Shown in pieces: positions 46,301-54,205 of a stretch of DNA of 64,000 nt (positions are counted from its first letter, which is position 1; each line of letters opens with the position of its first letter). Source of the stretch: an uncultured Caulobacterales bacterium (GTDB lineage: Bacteria > Pseudomonadota > Alphaproteobacteria > Caulobacterales > Maricaulaceae). The stretch spans positions 1 through 64,000 of the forward strand of contig CALFVT010000018.1 in the NCBI GenBank assembly GCA_937928165.1, read 5' to 3'. Position numbers and translations under genes: made by a program. The notes under the pieces are model-generated. The model made no database searches. It was not told where the DNA came from and was given only the letters and a program-made list of their open reading frames with translations.

Positions 46301-46482
46301 ACGGGCTTGTGCGTTTGCAGGCGATCTTCATCGGTTATAATGAAGATGTCTATAATCGCCAACCTTTTGAATTTGACCTCGACCTTGAGGGGGAGTTGTT
46401 TAACCTTATTCGGGAGCTTAATCCAGAAACTCAAAGACGCCGCGCGGTGAGCGGGCGATTAAGCCGCCAAAGTCAACCATAA
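43318..46482 (+). CDS. ydbH: YdbH-like AsmA-family protein
   Basis: A 1054-residue protein with a cytoplasmic basic N-terminus, one membrane anchor (about residues 30-52) and a very long periplasmic region rich in beta strands. The final domain (about 960-1050) ends DLDLEGELFNLIRELNPETQ. The size, anchor and the two small genes downstream match YdbH-YnbE-YdbL, which carries phospholipids between the membranes in E. coli. The ATG at 43318 is preceded by AGGTG; a GTG in frame lies at 43306. Confidence 0.88.
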   Translation: MLKSAPKPQFNLAEAPTRPRSLWRRFFLFTLWGGWLLLLAAAMLLAYGWTQRYSLMERGAQYVLASNGIDADLTFMSAGKFGLRLKDVTLRDSHNQNVFFTAERIEARYDWREALDGHIDYVKFTQPHITLELDAAGKPIGGWRPPSRGEEREELRFPKDGFHIENGVVNLTTPYGQAAPQIQASVFDMTRFHADVTLPPTDISYQGARVQISGPASVEANGAGYDSLFDLRLLGLNAPSISADDGRLKGQVNLVKQGESWHVSGPADIDLSKVQNKAVSAARLMISGRHNMAVPVTPKDGAQDKGGVTYNGEADMTAVDMSVSDADLAAQLAARISLSGVLEKSPILREFAPQLEQQVSRRLSGQDVTASLSLNYDGEGGHITARAPVQLIKNKQSWTLSPVGDTPLLRIETVEGPVQPAYKAAAKFHFTKPGRLPLRLTNGAADFKFGPSGLGENLSFTGELALPAPWAAGEVSGGTALLAPKTQIRLTRSGGVTDFTADTQFVISGAVPGGHVTNASGEGQLGVSTQNGQSHIRYRPRGGVKFARMDLNSGWILEDVDVRLTEPFNMRGAAAKRVIDLAAADVRARVHDGAERDFQLTLGEASGRGELVVSDDGLSQIWDMRLTGAQIRSENFPISETDVKSPFAQVQVKITPNTPPEFDVRSAKTRISSALVSAAQIAVGAKGTADNLAVDYDAALFVFRDPALPEIPMAGQTRFVSGRWTGESIARLPEDPDTPIDIAFSFEDGIGSADINIAALQFDPKRLQPQNLVAALRGKIGNVKGAVSTSIKLGFGEGRPLTSSGQAVIDNLNFGTLPGPIQGLHASLDFTSMFPLETSGRQTVQLDSFDPGFPLKDGEIEFELLPGAMKIYRAEWPSSGGRIYIEPLTWSFTANENKAVLVLEAIPIQSLIKREDTSKFEMTGAISGRLPITVSGVKVAVEGGKVSVPGGGVIKLNTPETDIAGAQNQGVGTAFDALKNFQYQSLEADINGPLDGLVRLQAIFIGYNEDVYNRQPFEFDLDLEGELFNLIRELNPETQRRRAVSGRLSRQSQP

Positions 46483-46604
46483 GCCTGTGATAAGATATGC
46501 TTAAACAATAGACGCGGGCCGTAAACATGCTTATATGAAAGCTGTCGCAGGGCTAAATGAATTATTCAGGCCGCGTTAATCGGTTTTGACCTAGGGGTAT
46601 ATAT

Positions 46605-46802
46605 ATGAAACACATATTCCATATCGGCCTTATGGCAGGGATTATGACTACGGGTATATCAGCCTGTACCATTACCCATAAAATTGAGCCCGCCGCAGAG
46701 CCTATTCGTATCGACCTGAATGTAAAAATTGATCAAGAAGTCCGTGTGCGTTTGGACAGAGAAGTGGAAGACTTGATCGCAGATAACCCCGACCTATTTT
46801 AG
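46605..46802 (+). CDS. ynbE: YnbE-like lipoprotein
   Basis: A 65-residue lipoprotein with lipobox GISAC (acylated Cys21), followed by a short periplasmic peptide EPIRIDLNVKIDQEVRVRLD that augments YdbH's beta structure in the E. coli model. The length and sequence pattern (IRIDLNVKI) are typical. It lies 122 bases after ydbH and 11 before ydbL. Confidence 0.93.
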   Translation: MKHIFHIGLMAGIMTTGISACTITHKIEPAAEPIRIDLNVKIDQEVRVRLDREVEDLIADNPDLF

Positions 46803-46813
46803 GCAGTAGACAG

Positions 46814-47215
46814 ATGATGACATTTTTTAAATCTAAGACTATTTTAAAACTTACGCTTAGTGCAGTGCTCAGTTTTGGCGGCGGCATCACGGCCCTCGGC
46901 GTCTTATCGGCCCCAACGGCGCAGGCGCAAATACAAAGCTCTAAAGCGGTGGTGAATAAGGCTTTGGCCCAAGGCCTCATCGGAGAGACTGTGTCGGGCT
47001 ATCTTGCACCTGTTCAAGGGGCAGTCGTGAGCCAAGGTGTTAGAAACGCGATGAATGAGATTAATATTGGCCGTAAATCCGTCTACACACGTTTGGCGCG
47101 CGAGCAAAACCTCTCTGTTGAAGTGGTCGCCGCCCTCACAGGGGAGAAGCAAATTGCCAAAGCCCCTGCGGGCCAGAAAGTGCTCGACCGTTCAGGGACC
47201 TGGCGGACAAAATAA
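46814..47215 (+). CDS. ydbL: YdbL-like DUF1318 protein
   Basis: A 133-residue exported protein. The signal peptide ends near TAQAQ (residue 39). The DUF1318 domain includes ALAQGLIGETVSGYLAPV, NIGRKSVYTRLAREQN and the C-terminal GQKVLDRSGTW. YdbL is the periplasmic chaperone-like partner of YdbH/YnbE. The first of two adjacent ATGs is used. Confidence 0.92.
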   Translation: MMTFFKSKTILKLTLSAVLSFGGGITALGVLSAPTAQAQIQSSKAVVNKALAQGLIGETVSGYLAPVQGAVVSQGVRNAMNEINIGRKSVYTRLAREQNLSVEVVAALTGEKQIAKAPAGQKVLDRSGTWRTK

Positions 47216-47314
47216 ATCTGTACAACGGGTAATAACAGCGGCTTTTCATTTTTAGATTGAGGCCGCTTGTCTCTTCCCTTAGGCTGAAAGCTCATTCAAT
47301 TTGCGAGTCGAATC

Positions 47315-47974
47315 ATGAGCCAAACACCTCCGCCAAAACTGACGCCTTCGGGTCTATCATCTTTGATGTGCGCGCGTATTTGCCATGACCTTCTAAGCCC
47401 CGTTTCGGCGCTGGGCACGGCGATTGAAGTGCTTAGTGATGAAGATAATCCCGAAATGCATGATGAAGCGATTGCGCTTATCAAGCGCTCTGCAGGCCAG
47501 ACATCGGGTAAACTACAATTCTTGCGGCTTGCTTTTGGCGCCGGCGGTTCCGCCAGTGGCCGGATTGGATTTGATTTTCTTAAAACTTTGATTAACGGTC
47601 AATATGGCGGCGGAAAACATCAATTTACTTGGACGATTAAAACTGATGATATTGATAAGCTTCATGGCCGTATCTTGTTGAATGCGGTTATGATTGCGGT
47701 GACGTCGATACCGCGCGGCGGGGTTGTGGCGATTAAGGCCGAAGACAAGTCAGGCGCGACAATATTAACCCTTGAGGCTACTGGCGAAAAAGCGCGTATT
47801 TCCGATATGGTGAAAACCACACTCGGGGGCCGTATGCCTGAAGACGGCTTTGATGGGCGCTCGATACAGCCCTTTTTCACCGCCATGCTCGTGCGCGAAG
47901 CTAAAGCGAAGCTTGAAATGCTGCTTCGCGGTGACACGGCCAGCTATGTAATTTTTATCCCGCCTAAAATTTAA
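47315..47974 (+). CDS. chpT: Histidine phosphotransferase ChpT
   Basis: A 219-residue ChpT. The phospho-accepting His24 lies in CARICHDLLSPVSAL, in a two-helix DHp-like domain; the second half is a degenerate ATPase-like fold. ChpT relays phosphate from CckA to CtrA and CpdR and so controls the cell cycle. In this window it lies 3 kb from ctrA with the CheA-like/CheY/CheR operon in between, a tighter clustering than in Caulobacter, where they are far apart. Confidence 0.93.
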   Translation: MSQTPPPKLTPSGLSSLMCARICHDLLSPVSALGTAIEVLSDEDNPEMHDEAIALIKRSAGQTSGKLQFLRLAFGAGGSASGRIGFDFLKTLINGQYGGGKHQFTWTIKTDDIDKLHGRILLNAVMIAVTSIPRGGVVAIKAEDKSGATILTLEATGEKARISDMVKTTLGGRMPEDGFDGRSIQPFFTAMLVREAKAKLEMLLRGDTASYVIFIPPKI

Positions 47975-48227
47975 CCGTTATAAGGTTTAAAGCTCTGCCG
48001 TTAATATTTGCATAAACGATCTCATGTCTTCGGGCCGCTTGTCGCCTCCGGGAATATTAAAGAATTATGTAGGCAATATTGCGGGAGTATCCGCAAGACT
48101 TAGTATAATAAATATAAAATAATTCTCTGATTTTTATCACCTTTTAACGAATTTCGCGCACATTCGGCCTAAATAATAGGAGTGTGTCTGTTGCTGTAGC
48201 GGTAGGCGCGCGTATTGCGAGGGCGAT
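47975..48227. other. Intergenic region chpT - CheA-like gene
   Basis: 250 bases, AT-rich and without a terminator or recognised operator. A GCGAGGGCG ribosome binding site precedes the next ATG. Confidence 0.4.
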
Positions 48228-49430
48228 ATGGGTGATAATTTAAAAGCGGCGTCCAGGTTTGTTTATCAATCTATAAGTTCGCTTGATCATATCACAAGCT
48301 CTGGCCCGCTCTCCCAAGACAGCGTTCTTGATAAGCTGTCAGACCTACAGCGCGGCGCAAAAGCCATGCGCGCGCGGGCGATCTACCGCGCCGCGCAATC
48401 CGCCGTTGATATGGTTCACAAAGGACAGGCGGAAGATAAAGTTCATTCAGAGCTGCATATTGTGCGCGCCCTCGTGGTACAATATCAACACGGCCTACAA
48501 GAAATTTTAGGCGCGGAGGATGACTTAAGGGCTGAAATGGTACCGCCGCCGCAAGATGCGCAAGCTATTCAGGCTGAGACCATTAATGCCGGAGCGTCCG
48601 CGCCTATGCTCGCCTGCGCTGCAAAGCCGAGTTTACTTGACGATATGATGATGCCTTTGGATGAGGCAAACGAGACCGATGAGGCTGGGGTAGCCCAAAC
48701 TATAGATGATAAAACTGCGGTAGATACAACTGTAGAAGATGGGATCAAGGCGAGCGAAAATACAGATATTTACGGTGATGAGCTATCACAAAATATAATG
48801 CCGCTTGTGCAGTTTGCCCCAGAAGCAAAGCAGCGCGATGCCCTTCGCCGTTTGTCGGTTCTGCACAGTGATTTCACAGGACACAGCCAAAGAGTGGCGC
48901 GCCATGAACGGTTAGATATGAGCGCAAAACCGGCCTTAAGGCGGGCTGCAAAGCCTATGCAAATGATATCATTTGAAAGCTTTATGCCAGAGTTAACCAA
49001 TATTGTGCTGACAACAGCGCGTCATTTAGAAAAAACGGTTAGTATTTCCTACTCCGCTCTTGGGGTCGATCTTAATGTAGATTTAGCCAATAAACTCCGT
49101 CTGGCTTTGAGTGATTTAAGTGTTTTACTCGTGACCCAGTCTTTAGAGGCCCCGCAGGTTCGGCGCAGACGCGGGGAGAGCGGAGCCGGACATATTTCGA
49201 TTATGGCGAGTGTCAAGTTAGGTGAGTTAAGTCTCAATATCGAATCAACGGGCCGCGATATCACGGCGCAAGACTTAGAGACGGCAAGCTGGAAACAGCT
49301 TGAAGCTCTTGGGGCCATATTGAAAATTAGCCGCGATGATAATCGGCTTTGTTTGGGTATTAACGGATTACACGTCAAAGCATTACCGCAAAAACCGGCG
49401 CAAATGCCTATGCTGGAACATGCCTCATGA
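48228..49430 (+). CDS. Degenerate CheA-like protein
   Basis: A 400-residue protein. Residues 1-105 are a helical bundle that may be an Hpt relict: DLQRGAKAMRARAIYRAA sits where CheA has its phospho-histidine helix, but the H-x-x-K-G motif is absent. Residues 110-200 are acidic linker. Residues 255-385 resemble the CheA ATPase domain: QSLEAPQVRRRRGESGAGHISI matches CheA's ExxExRxxxGK segment, but the N box (HGIE-type) and the DDGRG box (here ESTGRDIT) have lost their catalytic residues. It overlaps a CheY gene by four bases (ATGA), with cheR next. Confidence 0.55.
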   Translation: MGDNLKAASRFVYQSISSLDHITSSGPLSQDSVLDKLSDLQRGAKAMRARAIYRAAQSAVDMVHKGQAEDKVHSELHIVRALVVQYQHGLQEILGAEDDLRAEMVPPPQDAQAIQAETINAGASAPMLACAAKPSLLDDMMMPLDEANETDEAGVAQTIDDKTAVDTTVEDGIKASENTDIYGDELSQNIMPLVQFAPEAKQRDALRRLSVLHSDFTGHSQRVARHERLDMSAKPALRRAAKPMQMISFESFMPELTNIVLTTARHLEKTVSISYSALGVDLNVDLANKLRLALSDLSVLLVTQSLEAPQVRRRRGESGAGHISIMASVKLGELSLNIESTGRDITAQDLETASWKQLEALGAILKISRDDNRLCLGINGLHVKALPQKPAQMPMLEHAS

Positions 49431-49798
49431 GCCGAAGCTGCCTCATCGTTGATGATAGCCGCATGGTTCGCCGCGTTGCAGGGCGGATTATACGCGAGCT
49501 TGATTTTGACCTTGCAGAAGCGGAAAATGGCCAAGAAGCAATGGATCAATGCCGCATGAAAATGCCTGATGCGATCTTGCTTGATTGGAAAATGCCCGTG
49601 ATGGACGGCCTATCCTTTTTAAAACGCCTGCGTAAAGAACCCGGCGGAGATCAGCCCGTAATTGTGTTTTGCACCGCTGAACGGGATGTTTATAAGATTG
49701 CCGAAGCGCTTGATGCCGGCGCGAATGAATATGTCATGAAGCCCTTTGATTCGGATGTTATTCAGAGCAAGTTTTTTGAAGCTGGGTTGCTTGGATAA
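49427..49798 (+). CDS. CheY-like single-domain response regulator
   Basis: A 123-residue receiver domain. The acid pocket is Asp9/Asp10, phospho-acceptor Asp53 (ILLDWKMPVMDG), the switch Thr83 in FCTAERD and Lys104 in YVMKPFD. No output domain. It overlaps the CheA-like gene upstream and cheR downstream (TAATG), a tightly coupled operon. It may receive phosphate from ChpT or from an unlinked kinase, since the neighbouring CheA-like protein looks inactive. Confidence 0.93.
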   Translation: MSRSCLIVDDSRMVRRVAGRIIRELDFDLAEAENGQEAMDQCRMKMPDAILLDWKMPVMDGLSFLKRLRKEPGGDQPVIVFCTAERDVYKIAEALDAGANEYVMKPFDSDVIQSKFFEAGLLG

Positions 49799-50778
49799 TG
49801 AGTGCTGTTCTGTCCATGCCAGACGGGTATTACAAGGCCCTAAAGCGCTTGGCATCAGAAGTCGCAGGGGTTGCCCTTGAAGATGATTATAAATTTACCA
49901 TTGAAACCCGCCTATCTGTTTTGGCTCGAATGGAAGGTTATCCCAGCTTAATCGAGATGGTGCAGTCCATGTTTAAGTCTGGGGATTCGCGTTTGGCGAT
50001 AAAAATAGTTGCCTCTATGCTCGTGCGTGATACGCATTTTTTCCGAGATAAGCAGAGTCTTTTGGGCTTGCCGGATTTTATTCTTCCCAAGCTACATGCT
50101 ATATATGGGCCGCGCCCAATAAAGGTTTTGATTGTCGGCTGTAATAGTGGCCAAGAGGCTTATTCTGCGGCGATTTTGGCAGATAAACTTAAGCAAGATG
50201 AGTTGCCAGATTTAAATGTTGAATTTACAGCGATTGATTACCCCTCTCAGGCGTTAGAACAGGCTAAAGCCGGGCGGTTTACCCATTTTGATGTGCAACG
50301 CGGTTTAGCTGTACGTGATATGCTGTCCTATTTTACCAAGCTGGGTGAAGATTGGGTGATGAACGAATCTATTCGAAATATGATTACATTTCGCGAAACC
50401 CATTTATTGCGCCTACCCAATGATTTGGGACAATATCATGTTATTATCTGCCGCGATGTGCTCTCACGCTTTCAAGCTAAAGTCAGAATTGCCTTTACCC
50501 GTAAGATTGCGGCCCATGTTAAAAGCCAAGGCTATTTGCTTATTGGCAGTGATGAAGATTTGCCGAAAACAGTTCACCCGTGGATTGCGCCGGGCGGGCC
50601 AGATTTCGTATATCAACGGGCGAAAACGGAAGAGGAACTTCGCGCCGAAGAAGCTGCAGCTCGGGCTGCGCGTAAGCTCTTACATCCAGACCCTAAACGC
50701 TTTTTTGAAGATAAAGAGGCGGTTATGGAGGTCATGGCTGAGGGGGCAAGTGGTGAGATGGAGTGCCGCAGCGCTTAG
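49798..50778 (+). CDS. cheR: CheR-type protein-glutamate methyltransferase
   Basis: A 326-residue SAM-dependent methyltransferase of the CheR type. An N-terminal helical domain (ALKRLASEVAGVALEDDYKFTI) precedes the SAM-binding fold with LIVGCNSGQEAYSAAIL and HVIICRDVLSRF in place of the usual NVLIYF. The nearby FRDKQSLLGL matches CheR's SxFFRD element. The C-terminus is extended and acidic. No chemoreceptor, CheW or CheB is present here, so this may not be a classical chemotaxis protein. Confidence 0.88.
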   Translation: MSAVLSMPDGYYKALKRLASEVAGVALEDDYKFTIETRLSVLARMEGYPSLIEMVQSMFKSGDSRLAIKIVASMLVRDTHFFRDKQSLLGLPDFILPKLHAIYGPRPIKVLIVGCNSGQEAYSAAILADKLKQDELPDLNVEFTAIDYPSQALEQAKAGRFTHFDVQRGLAVRDMLSYFTKLGEDWVMNESIRNMITFRETHLLRLPNDLGQYHVIICRDVLSRFQAKVRIAFTRKIAAHVKSQGYLLIGSDEDLPKTVHPWIAPGGPDFVYQRAKTEEELRAEEAAARAARKLLHPDPKRFFEDKEAVMEVMAEGASGEMECRSA

Positions 50779-50847
50779 GCCGCCATACCCCTATTTATAG
50801 CCAGCCGCCATATAAGTCAGGTTCGCTGTCTATTTTTCATTTGCCTA

Positions 50848-50873
50848 TAAAAAACCCGCCATAAAGACGGGCC
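50848..50873 (-). terminator. ctrA terminator
   Basis: On the minus strand: CCCGTC, loop TTTATG, GGCGGG (one G-U pair), followed by six T. It ends the ctrA transcript. Confidence 0.8.
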
Positions 50874-50895
50874 TATTTAAATATGTGCGCTAGGA

Positions 50896-51591
50896 TTACG
50901 CGCTAAGACGGTCCCGAGATGGGTCGCGAAGCACATAGCCGCGTCCCCATACGGTTTCAATGAAATGCTCGCCGCCGGTTGCAAGGGCCAGTTTTTTGCG
51001 CAGCTTGCAAATAAACACGTCGATAATTTTAAGCTCAGGCTCGTCAAGGCCGCCGTAAAGGTGGTTCAGAAACATTTCTTTGGTTAAGGTTGTGCCCTTA
51101 CGCAAGGATAAGAGCTCCAGCATTTGATATTCTTTACCTGTGAGGTGAACCCGGTGATCGCCCACTTCAACGGTCTTGGCGTCAAGATTAACGCGGATTT
51201 CACCGGTTGAAATAACATTTTGTGAATGACCCTTAGAACGGCGCACAACGGCGTGGATACGGGCGATAAGCTCATCTTTGTGGAATGGCTTGGTCATATA
51301 TTCATCAGCGCCGGTTCCGAGGCCGCGCACTTTCGTTTCAATATCATTTGTACCTGATAGAATAAAGATAGGTGTGTTGACCTTCGCATTACGAAGCGTC
51401 TTAAGGACTTCAAACCCCGGCATGTCAGGCAGGTTTAAGTCTAGCAAGATAACGTCATAGTCATAGAGCTTGCCGAGATCGACCCCTTCTTCTCCAAGGT
51501 CAGTTGTGTAAATGTTAAACCCTTCGGTTTTTAACATAAGTTCGATGCCTTGTGCCGTAGCACTATCATCTTCAATTAAAAGTACCCGCAT
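50896..51591 (-). CDS. ctrA: Cell-cycle response regulator CtrA
   Basis: A 231-residue OmpR-family regulator, the same length as Caulobacter CtrA. The receiver domain (phospho-acceptor Asp51 in [13 protein letters not shown]) is joined to a winged-helix domain with [20 protein letters not shown] and [14 protein letters not shown], the CtrA recognition helix. It ends RDRLSA; in Caulobacter a C-terminal AA serves in ClpXP proteolysis, and here it is SA. CtrA is the master regulator of the alphaproteobacterial cell cycle, controlling replication, pili, flagella and DNA methylation. It is divergent from fliJ. Confidence 0.97.
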   Translation of the reverse strand: MRVLLIEDDSATAQGIELMLKTEGFNIYTTDLGEEGVDLGKLYDYDVILLDLNLPDMPGFEVLKTLRNAKVNTPIFILSGTNDIETKVRGLGTGADEYMTKPFHKDELIARIHAVVRRSKGHSQNVISTGEIRVNLDAKTVEVGDHRVHLTGKEYQMLELLSLRKGTTLTKEMFLNHLYGGLDEPELKIIDVFICKLRKKLALATGGEHFIETVWGRGYVLRDPSRDRLSA

Positions 51592-51842
51592 ATTTATGCC
51601 TCCCGAAGCGAATCATTACAGATCAGTCACCGATTATGGTTAACGCATCCATAGCCTTACGTGAATCCCGTAAACTAATAGTTAACGCCCCTTAAACTTT
51701 ATAAAATATGTGTAATTTGTTTCGGTTCCGAATTTTTCTTTCAAAAATTTACCGAAATTAAAGCAAGTTCGCGTAGAACCGTCCCATAAACCAAAACGCA
51801 CCAGAAAACTGGGCAATATAAATATTGGTGAAGGTGAGTGTT
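51592..51842. promoter_or_regulatory. ctrA-fliJ divergent regulatory region
   Basis: Two GANTC sites at 51610-51614 and 51663-51667, and CtrA half-sites: TTAAC at 51640 and TTAA-CGCCCC-TTAA at 51682-51695 (spacer six rather than seven). In Caulobacter the ctrA P1 promoter is controlled by CcrM methylation at GANTC and by CtrA itself, so the same circuit may exist here. Confidence 0.6.
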
Positions 51843-52214
51843 ATGAGAAAGTCAATGGACAGGAGTGTCCAGCAAACGCGCTTTGCGATTGCGGAACTTC
51901 AAAAACGTATCGAAGTCTTAGAAGCCACTCGGGGCGACCTTGAACGGCAAATTCGTAAACTAACAGATTCGGTTCCGGAAGATAAAATTTCCGCGGAAAC
52001 ACAAAAAGAGGGATATGTGGCATATGGCTCATATGCCCAATCTGTGATTACGCGCAAAGAAAATCTTCGAGGATCTTTAAATGATATAAATATGCAGCAT
52101 GGTGAACTTGCTAAAGACCTTCAGGTGGCCCTTGATGCCCTTGATAGTTTTGAGCGTGTTCGGGCCCGCCAAATGGCGGCGCAAGCTGAAAAACGGCTCG
52201 CACGGCGCGGATAG
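51843..52214 (+). CDS. fliJ: FliJ-like flagellar export protein
   Basis: A 123-residue, almost wholly coiled-coil protein. It resembles alphaproteobacterial FliJ proteins, which are often encoded next to ctrA and act with the export ATPase FliI. FliJ is poorly conserved, so the call rests on size, coiled coil and context. I use the ATG at 51843, with AAGGTGAG upstream; TTG and GTG lie in frame at 51825 and 51828. No other flagellar gene is visible. Confidence 0.65.
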   Translation: MRKSMDRSVQQTRFAIAELQKRIEVLEATRGDLERQIRKLTDSVPEDKISAETQKEGYVAYGSYAQSVITRKENLRGSLNDINMQHGELAKDLQVALDALDSFERVRARQMAAQAEKRLARRG

Positions 52215-52278
52215 GTCTTAAGACCTAATGCTATGAGCGTTTTACCCACATAAGAGCGGGGCGTTATTATGTGGATAT

Positions 52279-52306
52279 AGCCGGGCTATTACTAGCCCGG
52301 CTTTTG
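52279..52306 (+). terminator. fliJ terminator
   Basis: Nine-base stem AGCCGGGCT / AGCCCGGCT with loop ATTACT, then TTTTG. It separates fliJ from the convergent anti-sigma gene. Confidence 0.9.
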
Positions 52307-52329
52307 TTATGCGCGGATATTATGTTCCG

Positions 52330-52830
52330 TTATAGATTCAGATCTGTTGTTTCGCTCGTTTCCACCCATAGAAAGATATCGGCCAGTCCGAGGTCATTAG
52401 CAATCTCGCGGGCGTGATCACTTTCAAGCTCTGCGGTCAAAAGGGCTGTATCTGAGCTCTCATTTTGAAAATAAGGCACTGCAAAGCCTATCATAAAAGC
52501 CGCAATAATAAGGGCCGCTATACGGCTTAAACCCAAACGGGGCCCAGCCTGCCTATAAGGTTTAGGGGCTAAGACCTGTGCTATCCTTGCTTTATTTTGC
52601 GGAGTTTGCACAGCGATTTGCATAATCCGCTCTGTGATAGCAGCGTCTAAAGGCGCAGCTTTATAGCTTAATAGAGCCGCGTCGATTTGAGCCGCATGTT
52701 TGACGGCGCTATTAAAACTGGGGTTAGATTTTGCATATTGCGCCAAGTCGTGATTTGGCCAAAGACTAAAATCAGCCCCATAAGTCTCAAGGGCTGTGAT
52801 GACGTCGTCTTTTGAAAAAGGGCCGGTCAT
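52330..52830 (-). CDS. Putative membrane anti-sigma factor
   Basis: A 166-residue protein with a cytoplasmic N-terminal region (residues 1-100), one membrane helix (about 103-120) and a short periplasmic C-terminus. Its start overlaps the end of the ECF sigma gene by 4 bases, the usual arrangement for a sigma factor and its regulator. No zinc-binding HxxxCxxC motif is seen, so it is not a ZAS-type anti-sigma factor. Role inferred from context. Confidence 0.65.
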   Translation of the reverse strand: MTGPFSKDDVITALETYGADFSLWPNHDLAQYAKSNPSFNSAVKHAAQIDAALLSYKAAPLDAAITERIMQIAVQTPQNKARIAQVLAPKPYRQAGPRLGLSRIAALIIAAFMIGFAVPYFQNESSDTALLTAELESDHAREIANDLGLADIFLWVETSETTDLNL

Positions 52831-53411
52831 GAAATTGTCTCCAGATTGATTAAAAGGGATTTAAGGCGTGTTCGCGCCCGCCGTAAAAGCGATTCAAATG
52901 CGCTCGGGTTCATATCAAGGCTTTTAGCCGCCTGCTTCAGGCTGTAGTGCTGAAAATAAAAGAGGCTGAGTGCAGCGCGTTGGCGCGGCGGCAGTTTTGC
53001 CATAGCTGTTTTCATGCCAGCCTGCATGTCTTTATGGGCGAGTGCGTCTAAGGGAGTCGGCCCTGTATCGATGATATCGGGCATTTCCCCGGGCAAGCTT
53101 TCTTTATGTTTGCGAAGCATATCTAGGCAGCGGTGGGTTGTGACGCGGTAAAGATAGGCCCGAACCGTGCCGCGCTCTACACGCCAATTTGGCGCTATTT
53201 TCCAAAGCTGAAGAAAGGCCATTTGTACCGCGTCTTCGGCGGCCATATTATCTTGTAATATAATAAAAGCCGCCCGGTGGAGCGCTGTCATATGTAAATC
53301 CATCAGCGCGCGTAACGCATTCGCTTCACCGGCGCTAAGCTGTTTCATTAACCCTTCATCAGGGTCATTCATTCTTGGTGCGCGGTGCGTATTAATACGG
53401 GTGTCGGTCAC
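52827..53411 (-). CDS. ECF-family RNA polymerase sigma factor
   Basis: A 194-residue sigma-70 family protein. Region 2 is at about residues 35-105 (AAEDAVQMAFLQLWK, then VRAYLYRVTTHRCLDMLRK) and region 4 at about 130-185 (LPPRQRAALSLFYFQHYSLKQAAKSL). It starts with GTG at 53411; an ATG at 53372 (MNDPDEGLMK) is equally possible and neither has a strong ribosome binding site. It overlaps the anti-sigma gene. An EF-hand protein gene lies upstream on the same strand, 45 bases away. Confidence 0.9.
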   Translation of the reverse strand: MTDTRINTHRAPRMNDPDEGLMKQLSAGEANALRALMDLHMTALHRAAFIILQDNMAAEDAVQMAFLQLWKIAPNWRVERGTVRAYLYRVTTHRCLDMLRKHKESLPGEMPDIIDTGPTPLDALAHKDMQAGMKTAMAKLPPRQRAALSLFYFQHYSLKQAAKSLDMNPSAFESLLRRARTRLKSLLINLETIS

Positions 53412-53456
53412 ATTTTAAACGGTAAGACAGGGCGCAGCCTATAGCCCAAAGTATTT

Positions 53457-54116
53457 TTAACCACGCCTTTTCCTGGATTTACGGCGCTTGCGCCGCTTTT
53501 TACCTTCACCTTGACTTAAGACCCCGTCTTGATCGGCATCAAGAAAGGTGAACATACGTTCGGCTGCAGCCATATGCTCATCGCGGCTGATAAATCCATC
53601 TTGATTTGCATCAAGAGCCGCTCTCTTTTTCTTTTTAATCGCGCCGCGTTCGGCTCTACGTGCGGCTTTATCTGCCTTACGCTTATCTTTAATGGCCGCG
53701 CGTTCTTGCGCGTCAATTTGGCCATCCTTATTAATATCAATGAGGTCCTTAATTTTACTGCGAGCTTGTTTTTGTCTTTCAACGCGAAGATTTTGAACCT
53801 TGATGAATTCCTCTTTAGAGATAACGCCATCATTATTTAAATCAGCTTTAGTAAACCGCTTGTCTTGGCGGTTTTTGCGCCGGTTTTGCTTTTGGGCCGC
53901 GCGCTCATCTGCCGATAAAAAATTATCGCGGTCAATGTCGGCGGCGTCAAACCGCGCGGTAGCGCCGGCTAAAAACTCATCTTTTGACAGAACTTGATCG
54001 CCGTTAATGTCAAGGCTTTGAGGGCCTGTTTCATCTGCAAGCGCTATGCCGCATGTAAGACTCGTCGCAAGTGCCAAAAGCGTTAGCCGTTTCGCCGTTT
54101 CTTTATAAAAAGACAT
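53457..54116 (-). CDS. Secreted EF-hand calcium-binding protein
   Basis: A 219-residue exported protein. The signal peptide ends near ALADE (residue 28). Six EF-hand loops are visible, for example DINGDQVLSKDE, DIDRDNFLSADE, DLNNDGVISKEE, DINKDGQIDAQE, DANQDGFISRDE and DADQDGVLSQGE. Lys/Arg-rich linkers separate them, and the C-terminus is very basic (KKRRKRRKSRKRRG). It likely binds several calcium ions in the periplasm. Its position upstream of the sigma/anti-sigma pair suggests calcium or envelope stress sensing. Confidence 0.9.
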   Translation of the reverse strand: MSFYKETAKRLTLLALATSLTCGIALADETGPQSLDINGDQVLSKDEFLAGATARFDAADIDRDNFLSADERAAQKQNRRKNRQDKRFTKADLNNDGVISKEEFIKVQNLRVERQKQARSKIKDLIDINKDGQIDAQERAAIKDKRKADKAARRAERGAIKKKKRAALDANQDGFISRDEHMAAAERMFTFLDADQDGVLSQGEGKKRRKRRKSRKRRG

Positions 54117-54205
54117 GATGTTTCCTTTGCTATTATATAACTATAACGCAGAGCGGAGGAAAATCCGTCGGTTTTTTTAAATTTTAAACATATGGGGTAT
54201 AAATT

